Positions 17,907-24,682 of a DNA stretch of 34,094 nucleotides are shown here, one piece after another. A program made the position numbers and the translations under genes. Numbering within the stretch: position 1 is the first letter of the stretch; every line of letters begins with the position of its first letter. Origin of the DNA: Lachnospiraceae bacterium. Its GTDB lineage: Bacteria; Bacillota; Clostridia; Lachnospirales; Lachnospiraceae. The notes beneath the pieces were generated by a model. The model saw only the letters and a program-made list of their open reading frames with translations, ran no database searches and was not told the origin of the DNA. The stretch spans positions 1 to 34,094 of the forward strand of contig JAFZPG010000005.1 of assembly GCA_017550425.1 (NCBI GenBank), in the 5' to 3' direction.

Positions 17907-18956
17907 ATGAAAATAAAGAGATCATTCTCCATTTTTCTGATGTTATGTATGTTTTTGCTCATGCCGGCAGCTGCGCTGCCGGTGAGAGCGGAGACTGCTC
18001 CCGATACGGAATATGCCGGCGCAGCAGAAACTGCTGCGCCTGTTCGCATTGCGTTTATTGACAGCGGGATCTCCACAAAGCATATAGACAGTTCCCGCAT
18101 TTTACAGGGTGCCAATTATATCTTTCCGGAATCGGATACCGAGGACCGGGTCGGACATGGCACAGCCACCGCCGGTTTGGTTTTGGGCGCCGAGGATCAG
18201 GGAGTTACCGGGATCTGTCCGGATGCCCTGGCCATTCCTCTGGTCGTGGTAGACCATTATCCTTCCGGTGCCGTGAAAAACGGAGGCCCCGATGCTTTGT
18301 GTAAGGCGATCTATGATGCTGTGGATCGTTTCGGCTGTCGGGTCGTTAATATCAGTCTATGCACGACGGAGGACTCGGCAGAGCTTCGGACAGCGGTCGC
18401 TTATGCAGAGGCACAAGGTGTCATTCTGATCGCCGCTGTCGGAAATGACGGGGAGGATGGGAAAACCTATTATCCTGCTGCATATGAGTCGGTGATCGCT
18501 GTAGGCTCAGCGGACGGAGATCAGGTTGCGCCTTTTTCCCAAAGCGGCGCGGACATCCTCGCGGAAGGCGTGGATCTGCTTACAGCCACAAATCATAATG
18601 CAACGACACCTGATTTGGTATCAGGGACATCCTATTCCTGTGCTTTGATCTCCGGGATCTGTGCCCGGCTGATCACGGCTCATCCGGAATTGACGCCGGA
18701 GAACGTTCGAAAAACCCTCTACTCACATGCGAAGGATCTGGCGGATCCGGGGTTCGATCTAAGAAGCGGATGGGGTGTGATCTCTGCGTATCAGGATAAC
18801 TGGTATATGTCCCCGAACGCCTTGGATACGCCATCATTGAAGGAAGACAGCCGACAGGACGTGGGATACAGGGTATTACAATACTGCCGGAACATGTTGA
18901 TCACCGTGCTTAAAAATTTTCGGGTGCGTTGTGTACTGCGTCACCTTCCCTATTGA
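17907..18956 (+). CDS. Secreted subtilisin-like serine protease (peptidase S8)
   Basis: The product is 349 aa. A signal peptide covers residues 1-28 (hydrophobic core then VRA). The catalytic triad is complete: D52 in AFIDSGI, H84 in GHGTATAGL, S242 in SGTSYSC; the oxyanion asparagine is N180 in AVGND. Only about 20 residues separate the signal peptide from the first catalytic strand, so there is no room for the usual I9 inhibitory propeptide. After the catalytic domain (ends about 300) comes a tail of about 50 residues, partly hydrophobic and basic. The gene lies 28 nt after the giant anchored protein gene and has a modest ribosome binding site (AAGAGG at 17895-17900). Processing, release or assembly of the two giant proteins is the likely role, inferred from position. 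Confidence 0.88.
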   Translation: MKIKRSFSIFLMLCMFLLMPAAALPVRAETAPDTEYAGAAETAAPVRIAFIDSGISTKHIDSSRILQGANYIFPESDTEDRVGHGTATAGLVLGAEDQGVTGICPDALAIPLVVVDHYPSGAVKNGGPDALCKAIYDAVDRFGCRVVNISLCTTEDSAELRTAVAYAEAQGVILIAAVGNDGEDGKTYYPAAYESVIAVGSADGDQVAPFSQSGADILAEGVDLLTATNHNATTPDLVSGTSYSCALISGICARLITAHPELTPENVRKTLYSHAKDLADPGFDLRSGWGVISAYQDNWYMSPNALDTPSLKEDSRQDVGYRVLQYCRNMLITVLKNFRVRCVLRHLPY

Positions 18957-18980
18957 CATATCTACAAGAACTGGTATAAT
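18953..18980 (+). promoter_or_regulatory. Sigma-A type promoter of the pheST operon
   Basis: TTGACA at 18953-18958 and TATAAT at 18975-18980 match the consensus perfectly, with a 16-bp spacer. The -35 box contains the TGA stop codon of the subtilase gene (18954-18956). Transcription would start near 18987, just ahead of the T-box leader. Confidence 0.85.
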
Positions 18981-18986
18981 TAGTAT

Positions 18987-19270
18987 TCAGAGGGGCAAGA
19001 TGTTCCTCTGAATATTTATTTTGACGTTGATGATGCAGCAGTAGATCGCATTTGAGACCGCACAGAGAGCGACGGGTGGTGAAATGTCGCAGGAGGATGG
19101 GATCGAATTTTCGGCATCGGAGTCTTCGCTGCTACGGGAAGTGTTCCCGGTGTGGCGGATGTATCCCCTGCATTAAAGGGTTCGAGTGAGAAGGAAGCAT
19201 TTTCCTTCTAATTTGGGTGGTACCGCGAGCAATCGTCCCAATGAGGGATGATGGCTCTATTTTTTTATTC
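18987..19270 (+). ncRNA. T-box leader, phenylalanine-responsive
   Basis: The leader of pheS has the T-box sequence TGGGTGGTACCGCG at 19214-19227, which binds the acceptor end of uncharged tRNA and forms the antiterminator. Upstream, a Stem I-like region starts with GCAGCAG near 19032-19040 (with a following AGTAGA element) and closes with CTGCTAC near 19129-19135. The codon TTC at 19125-19127, followed by G and then the closing strand, is in the expected specifier position and reads phenylalanine. Uncharged tRNA-Phe would favour read-through into pheS and pheT. This leader fills the gap of about 375 bases between the subtilase gene and pheS. Confidence 0.9.
19227..19267 (+). terminator. T-box-controlled intrinsic terminator
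   Basis: GAGC at 19227-19230 pairs with GCTC at 19254-19257, and ATCGTCCC with GGGATGAT encloses the loop AATGA; a run of T follows from 19260. The 5' arm overlaps the end of the T-box sequence, so this helix and the antiterminator are mutually exclusive, as expected for a T-box switch. Confidence 0.85.
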
Positions 19271-19331
19271 GGAATCCGGATGAGGGATAGAGTGACATCG
19301 TCCATACCAAAGAGTATAGGAGGAAGAAACC

Positions 19332-20360
19332 ATGAATGAAAAGTTTGAGAGTATCAAGAACGAGATCTTAAGCGGCATCGAGGACCTGCAGAGTTCGAAG
19401 GCCGTTTATGAACTGAAGAAACATTTCCTTGATTCGAAGTCCGGTAAGATCGGCCTTCTGATGAAGGAGATGAAAAATATCGCGCCGGAAGAGAGAGCCG
19501 GCTTCGGTAAGGGCGTTAACGACCTGAAGGAATGGGCGTTACAGCGTTTTGCCGAACTGGATGAAAAGATCAAAGCAAAAGAACTGCAGATGCGTTACGA
19601 GCAGGAGAAGATCGACGTGACCGAGCCTGCCGAAGCGACTAAAAGCGGAAACCTGCATCCCATCACGCAGATGCGCAACGAGATCATCGACGTATTCGCG
19701 GGCATGGGCTTTGAAGTCGTGGAGAATAAAGAGATCGAGAACGATTACTATAACTTCACGGCCTTGAATACACCGAAGGATCACCCTGCCAGAGATATGC
19801 AGGATACCTTCTACCTGTCACCGGAGTTCCTGCTGGCTACGCAGACTTCCGCAGCCCAGATCCACACGATGGAAGCGAAGAAGCCGCCCATCAAGATCCT
19901 GTGCCCCGGTAAGGTGTTCCGTTCGGACGATGATGCGACGCATTCGCCGATGTTCCATCAGATGGAAGGTCTGGTCGTTGATAAGAAGATCACGCTTTGC
20001 GACCTGAAGGGCATGCTGGACGTTTTCGTTCAGAAGATCTACGGCGAAGGCACGACGACGCGCCTGCGTCCCTCGTATTTCCCGTTCACGGAGCCTTCCG
20101 TGGAAGTCGATGTCAGCTGCTTCGAGTGCGGCGGCAAGGGCTGCAAACTGTGTAAGGGCACCGGTTGGATCGAGATCCTCGGCGCCGGCATCGTAAACCG
20201 CAAGGTGCTTTCCAATTGCGGCATTGACCCGGATGAGTACAGCGGTCTGGCGTTCGGTATCGGTATCGAGCGTGCGACCATGCTGAAGTACGGCATCAAC
20301 AACATCAAACTTCTGTTCGAATCCGATCTGCGTGTGCTGGATCAGATCGACAACAATTGA
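19332..20360 (+). CDS. pheS: Phenylalanine-tRNA ligase alpha subunit
   Basis: The product is 342 aa, normal for bacterial PheS. It charges tRNA-Phe as an alpha2-beta2 enzyme with PheT in the cytoplasm. An N-terminal coiled-coil region (about 1-100) is followed by the class II catalytic core: [19 protein letters not shown], then TSAAQIHTM, the motif 2 region [18 protein letters not shown], the phenylalanine-pocket region [14 protein letters not shown], and motif 3 [19 protein letters not shown] cysteine-containing segment ([17 protein letters not shown]) is typical of Firmicute PheS. The start follows a clear AGGAGG site near 19319-19324. It is controlled by the T-box leader upstream and is separated from pheT by 35 nt. 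Confidence 0.98.
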   Translation: MNEKFESIKNEILSGIEDLQSSKAVYELKKHFLDSKSGKIGLLMKEMKNIAPEERAGFGKGVNDLKEWALQRFAELDEKIKAKELQMRYEQEKIDVTEPAEATKSGNLHPITQMRNEIIDVFAGMGFEVVENKEIENDYYNFTALNTPKDHPARDMQDTFYLSPEFLLATQTSAAQIHTMEAKKPPIKILCPGKVFRSDDDATHSPMFHQMEGLVVDKKITLCDLKGMLDVFVQKIYGEGTTTRLRPSYFPFTEPSVEVDVSCFECGGKGCKLCKGTGWIEILGAGIVNRKVLSNCGIDPDEYSGLAFGIGIERATMLKYGINNIKLLFESDLRVLDQIDNN

Positions 20361-20395
20361 TGTTTGCGGGATCTTGAAGAAAGAGAGGAAAGAAT

Positions 20396-22816
20396 ATGTT
20401 AGTACCCTTAAGTTGGTTGAAAGAATATGTAGATATAAATGTTGAGCCTCGTGAACTGGAGAAGAAACTGTTCTCCTGCGGTTTCGAGGTGGAAGAAGCT
20501 TACGAGGTCGGTAAGGATGTTTCCGGCATCGTGGTCGGTTTAGTCGAAGAGTGCGAGGCGATCCCCGAGACACACCTGCATGTTTGTAAGGTGAACGCAG
20601 GCATTCACGGCACCCTTCAGGTATGCTGCGGCGCGGACAATGTACGCACCGGCGGCAAATTCCCTCTGGCCTTAGTCGGAGCGAGCGTATATGCGACAGC
20701 AAAAGATCACAAGACCGTAGAAGGCGTGATGACCATTAAGAAGGGAAAGTTGCGCGGCTACGATTCCGAGGGTATGCTTTGCTCGGGCACGGAACTGGGC
20801 GTATCCGAGGATATGTACGAGGGCGCAGGCTACAACGGCCTGTTGGAGCTGCCCGCAGACGCAGTCCCCGGCGCCGATGTTAAGCCGATCCTGGGCCTCG
20901 ATGACTGGATCTTCGACGTTTCCATCACGGCCAACCGCCCCGACTGTCAGAGCATCCTGGGCCTGGCACGTGAGGTTGCAGCCGTACTGGATCAGCCGCT
21001 GAAGGAGCCGGCCTGCGATTATGCCGAGACCGACGTTACGAAGGACGGATTCACCGTAGAGGTTGCAGCTCCGGATCTGTGCCCGAGATATATCGGCCAC
21101 TATGTATATGACGTGAAGATCGGACCTTCACCTGCGTGGATGAAGCGGAGACTGGCGCTGGTCGGACAGGCGTCCATTTCCAATATCGTGGACATTACGA
21201 ACTACGTTATGCTGGAGATGGGGCAGCCCATGCATGCTTTTGACAATGAGTACATTGAGGGCAATAAGATCGTTGTTCGCCGCGCAGGCAACGGGGAGAA
21301 GATCACGACCCTCGATGAGCAGGAATATACACTGAATGAGAACAATCTGGTGATCTGTGACGGCGTCAAGGCGGTAGCCCTGGCCGGTGTTATGGGCGGC
21401 CTGAATTCCGAGATCCGCGACACTACAAAGGCGGTCCTGTTCGAGTCCGCAAAGTTCGCGAGAGACAACATCCGTAAGACTGCGAGAGCGCTCGGTAAGC
21501 GTACCGACGCCAGTGCAAAGTTCGAAAAGGGTGTGGATGAATATTCGACCGTTCATGCGATGAAACGCGCGCTGCACCTGATCGAAGAGCTGGGCTGCGG
21601 TAAGGTTTCCTCGACGCACGTTGATGTGAACACCGGTAATTCCATTGCCCCCAAAGAGATGAAAGTCAGCCTTCGTAAGGTCAATGACGTGCTCGGCATC
21701 GATGTTCCGGAGCAGGATGTGCTCCACATTATGTCAAATCTTAATTTCGCTCCCGTGATCAACGGCGATGAGCTGACCATTCAGGTGCCGGCTTACCGTG
21801 AGGATATGGATTCCTATCCGGACGTTGCAGAGGAAGTGATCCGTATGTACGGTTATGATCATGTGATCCCGACCTTCATGCCGGATGCCCTGGTCACCAC
21901 GGGTGGTATGAACGCGCGCCAGAAGAGAGAGCTGAAACTGAAGAAGGATCTTTGTGCGCAGGGCGCGTATGAGTGCATCCATTATTCGTTCTTCTCGCCT
22001 TCGGATCTGGATCTTTTGTGCCTGGCTCCGGACGCTCCCGAGCGCCGCGCGATCCGCATTTTAAACCCGATCAATGAGGAACTGTCTCTGATGCGCACCG
22101 TTCTCGCGCCTTCCATGTTGAACGCGATCGCGCGCAACCAGAAGAAGGGTAACCTCGAAGGACGTCTGTTCGAGATCGGCAAAAAGTTCATCGCGAATGA
22201 GTTGCCTTTAACGGAGTATCCCGACGAGAGAGAGACCCTCTGCATCGGTATCTTCGGTGAGAAGGAGAGTTTCTTCACACTGAAGGGGCTGGCTGAGCAG
22301 GTGGCAAAAACTCTGTTCGTCAAATTCACATATGAGAGCGCCGAGACGACATTTACCCATCCGTACCAGACCGCAAACATTCTGTGCGGCGAAACGAAGG
22401 TAGGATACATGGGTAAGGTTGCCTATCCGGTCGCTGAGAAACTGGATCTTCGCACGGATGCATACATCCTGGAGATCGACCTGAAGCTTCTGTATACATT
22501 GCCCGCAGGAAAAGCAAGCTTCGAGCCGCTGCCGAAGTTCCCGAACGAGACGCGTGACCTCGCGCTCGTTATGGATAAGAGCATTACCTGCGGTCAGGTG
22601 GAGAACTGCATCCTGTCTGCATGCAAGAACGCAAAGCGCGTGACTCTGTTCGATAAGTATGAAGGCGGACAGATCGCGCCCGGAAAGAAGAGCATGGCGT
22701 TCACCGTTGAGTTCGTTGCAGGAGATGAACCATTCGGTGCCGATACGGTCGACGGTTATGTGAAGAAGATCCTGAAGAATCTGAAGTTCCATCTGGATAT
22801 TGACTTACGCCAATAA
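20396..22816 (+). CDS. pheT: Phenylalanine-tRNA ligase beta subunit
   Basis: The product is 806 aa, the normal length for PheT. It begins with the family start MLVPLSWLKEYVDI. A tRNA-binding OB-fold domain lies at about 40-150 and the B3/B4 editing domain follows in the middle (about 210-380, containing DITNYVMLEMGQPMHAFD). The B5 domain and catalytic-like core come next (RTDASAKFEKGVD region, then AEEVIRMYGYDHVIPT). A C-terminal FDX-ACB anticodon-binding domain starts near residue 712 (LPKFPNETRDLALVMD). The GAGAGG ribosome binding site is at 20383-20388. It is co-transcribed with pheS and probably with the glycosyltransferase 30 nt downstream. Confidence 0.98.
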   Translation: MLVPLSWLKEYVDINVEPRELEKKLFSCGFEVEEAYEVGKDVSGIVVGLVEECEAIPETHLHVCKVNAGIHGTLQVCCGADNVRTGGKFPLALVGASVYATAKDHKTVEGVMTIKKGKLRGYDSEGMLCSGTELGVSEDMYEGAGYNGLLELPADAVPGADVKPILGLDDWIFDVSITANRPDCQSILGLAREVAAVLDQPLKEPACDYAETDVTKDGFTVEVAAPDLCPRYIGHYVYDVKIGPSPAWMKRRLALVGQASISNIVDITNYVMLEMGQPMHAFDNEYIEGNKIVVRRAGNGEKITTLDEQEYTLNENNLVICDGVKAVALAGVMGGLNSEIRDTTKAVLFESAKFARDNIRKTARALGKRTDASAKFEKGVDEYSTVHAMKRALHLIEELGCGKVSSTHVDVNTGNSIAPKEMKVSLRKVNDVLGIDVPEQDVLHIMSNLNFAPVINGDELTIQVPAYREDMDSYPDVAEEVIRMYGYDHVIPTFMPDALVTTGGMNARQKRELKLKKDLCAQGAYECIHYSFFSPSDLDLLCLAPDAPERRAIRILNPINEELSLMRTVLAPSMLNAIARNQKKGNLEGRLFEIGKKFIANELPLTEYPDERETLCIGIFGEKESFFTLKGLAEQVAKTLFVKFTYESAETTFTHPYQTANILCGETKVGYMGKVAYPVAEKLDLRTDAYILEIDLKLLYTLPAGKASFEPLPKFPNETRDLALVMDKSITCGQVENCILSACKNAKRVTLFDKYEGGQIAPGKKSMAFTVEFVAGDEPFGADTVDGYVKKILKNLKFHLDIDLRQ

Positions 22817-22846
22817 TACGTATGAAAGAAAAAGGTCAGACCTCTT

Positions 22847-24520
22847 ATGGGAAGAATCAAAAGAGCCGTAAAATACTATAAACGGCATGGCTTTACAAAA
22901 ACGGTCGATAAAACGATCCGGGTCTTGTTTAAGTCGAAGTGGAAATTTGAGGATGTTACCTGTGAAGAGATCCACAGAGAACAGATGGTAAGGTTCTCGT
23001 ATGAGCCTAAGTTCAGTGTGCTGACCCCGATGTACAATACTCCCGTTGAATATTTCCGGGAGCTTTTGGACGCAATGCAGGGACAGACGTATAAAAACTG
23101 GGAACTGTGCCTGGCAGATGGATCCGGTGTGGATACAGAGGCCTATTTTGAAGTCCTCAAAAGACAGAAAACAGATCCCAGAATAAAATACAAAAGATTA
23201 AAGTCAAATGATGGTATCTCCGGAAATACCAATCAGGCGCTCTCCATGGCAACCGGTGATTATATCATTTTGTGCGATCATGATGATCTGATCACCGGGG
23301 ATGCCTTCTTTCGCGTAGCAGAAGCGCTGAATGCCGACCGTTCCATCGACACACTTTATACGGATGAAGATAAGGTGGACATGGAGGGAAAGAAGCATTT
23401 TGATCCTACGTTCAAGCCGGATTTTAACATCGATTATTTTCGGGCGGGAAACTATATTTGCCACATGTTTGTGACGCGTAGGGAGATCGCCGAGAAGGTC
23501 CGTTTCAGATCCGAGTATGACGGAGCCCAGGATTTTGACTTTATCTTTCGATGCGCCGAAAACTCGAAAGTGATCCATCACATCCCGAGGATCTTATATC
23601 ATTGGAGATGTCACGCGGACTCTACGGCGATGGACCCGCAGAGTAAGGCGTATGCTTACGAAGCCGGTGAAAAAGCAGTCCGCGATCATCTGGCGCGGTG
23701 CGGTGTTAAGGCTAAAGTGGCCAGGGATAAAAAACGCCCCGGTTATGTAAAGGTGCTTTATCAAAGAGAGGATGTGCCCGCCGTAACCGTTGTAACGACT
23801 AAGAAGATCCGAAGCGAAGTTATTGAAGGAATCGAGTATCCGAATTTTGATGTGGTTTACGCCGAAGAGTATTCGGCGGCAGGACTCAATAAAGTGATCG
23901 ACCGGATCCGGGGAGAATATGTTCTCTTTCTCGATGACCGGTTGCTCGCCCTGAATCCGAAGGCGATCCGCAATCTGGTCGCCCCTTTATGCAGAGACGA
24001 CCTGAGCGGTTCCTTCGCTAAGATATACGCAAAAAACAATACGCTGTTTTCAGCCGGTGCGATCATCGGGATGTATCATGCTTTCGGAATGGCTTTTTGC
24101 GGTGTGGATCGAAAAGTGGATGTATTAGGTATGCGCCTTACGGTTCAGCAGGACATGTTGGCTTCGGATCTTAGTTGTGCCATGTTCCGGACGGCAGATC
24201 TGAAGAAGACGCAGGGGTTTGATGAGGCGATGCGTTTGCCGTATGCCGGCGCAGATATGTTCCTTCAGATCCATGCACTTTCCGGGAAGATGTTTATTTC
24301 TTTGCCTTATGTAACAGGCCGGATCGATTACTCTGACGGTTTGGAGTATAGTGTCAGCATCAGTGAGGATATGGATCAAAGAGAACGGTTTGCTGACAAA
24401 TGGAAGGAAGTTATTACTGCGGGAGACCCCGCTTACAACATGAATTTTGAGATCAAAAGGACGGATTATTACCCGCGACGGAAGTCGGTTTTGATCAAGA
24501 AGGGAATAATTGAAAATTAA
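22847..24520 (+). CDS. GT2-family glycosyltransferase
   Basis: The product is 557 aa. A GT-A fold domain begins near residue 60 with FSVLTPMYNTP, then has QTYKNWELCLADG, the nucleotide-sugar/metal motif DHDD at 144-147, a second acidic motif YTDEDK, and QDFDF near 229, where the catalytic base is expected. The second half (about 300-500) looks like a weaker GT2-like domain lacking a clear DxD, a layout common in Clostridia cell-surface polysaccharide enzymes. There is no membrane helix, so the protein is cytoplasmic or peripheral. The sugar and acceptor are unknown; polysaccharide side-chain or rhamnan synthesis is plausible. AAAGG at 22831-22835 precedes ATG 22847. It is the last gene before the terminator at 24524, so it probably shares the pheST transcript. 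Confidence 0.9.
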   Translation: MGRIKRAVKYYKRHGFTKTVDKTIRVLFKSKWKFEDVTCEEIHREQMVRFSYEPKFSVLTPMYNTPVEYFRELLDAMQGQTYKNWELCLADGSGVDTEAYFEVLKRQKTDPRIKYKRLKSNDGISGNTNQALSMATGDYIILCDHDDLITGDAFFRVAEALNADRSIDTLYTDEDKVDMEGKKHFDPTFKPDFNIDYFRAGNYICHMFVTRREIAEKVRFRSEYDGAQDFDFIFRCAENSKVIHHIPRILYHWRCHADSTAMDPQSKAYAYEAGEKAVRDHLARCGVKAKVARDKKRPGYVKVLYQREDVPAVTVVTTKKIRSEVIEGIEYPNFDVVYAEEYSAAGLNKVIDRIRGEYVLFLDDRLLALNPKAIRNLVAPLCRDDLSGSFAKIYAKNNTLFSAGAIIGMYHAFGMAFCGVDRKVDVLGMRLTVQQDMLASDLSCAMFRTADLKKTQGFDEAMRLPYAGADMFLQIHALSGKMFISLPYVTGRIDYSDGLEYSVSISEDMDQRERFADKWKEVITAGDPAYNMNFEIKRTDYYPRRKSVLIKKGIIEN

Positions 24521-24523
24521 AGC

Positions 24524-24555
24524 AATTGCCATCGGAAGGTCCGGTGGCAATTTTT
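24524..24555 (+). terminator. Strong intrinsic terminator after the glycosyltransferase gene
   Basis: A 13-bp stem (AATTGCCATCGGA at 24524-24536 with TCCGGTGGCAATT at 24540-24552, one T-G wobble) has a 3-nt loop and a T-run at 24551-24555. The A-rich start of the stem could also make it work on the opposite strand. Confidence 0.9.
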
Positions 24556-24609
24556 ATGAAAAGGGTCAGATTCCTCATTTTCATTAAAATTTTCAGAATC
24601 AATCACACT

Positions 24610-24638
24610 TTGGTCACAAGATAACGTTATCCTATAGG
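24610..24638 (+). promoter_or_regulatory. Candidate promoter with internal operator-like palindrome
   Basis: TTGGTC at 24610-24615 and TATAGG at 24633-24638 are 17 bp apart but match the consensus only moderately. Between them lies a perfect 12-bp palindrome, GATAACGTTATC (24620-24631), well placed for a repressor. The downstream gene is isolated between two terminators, so a promoter must exist in this 160-nt gap; this is the best candidate I see. Confidence 0.35.
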
Positions 24639-24682
24639 TGTACGATCCTGATATCGGCTTCATTTAAAGTTGGAGGTGGACT

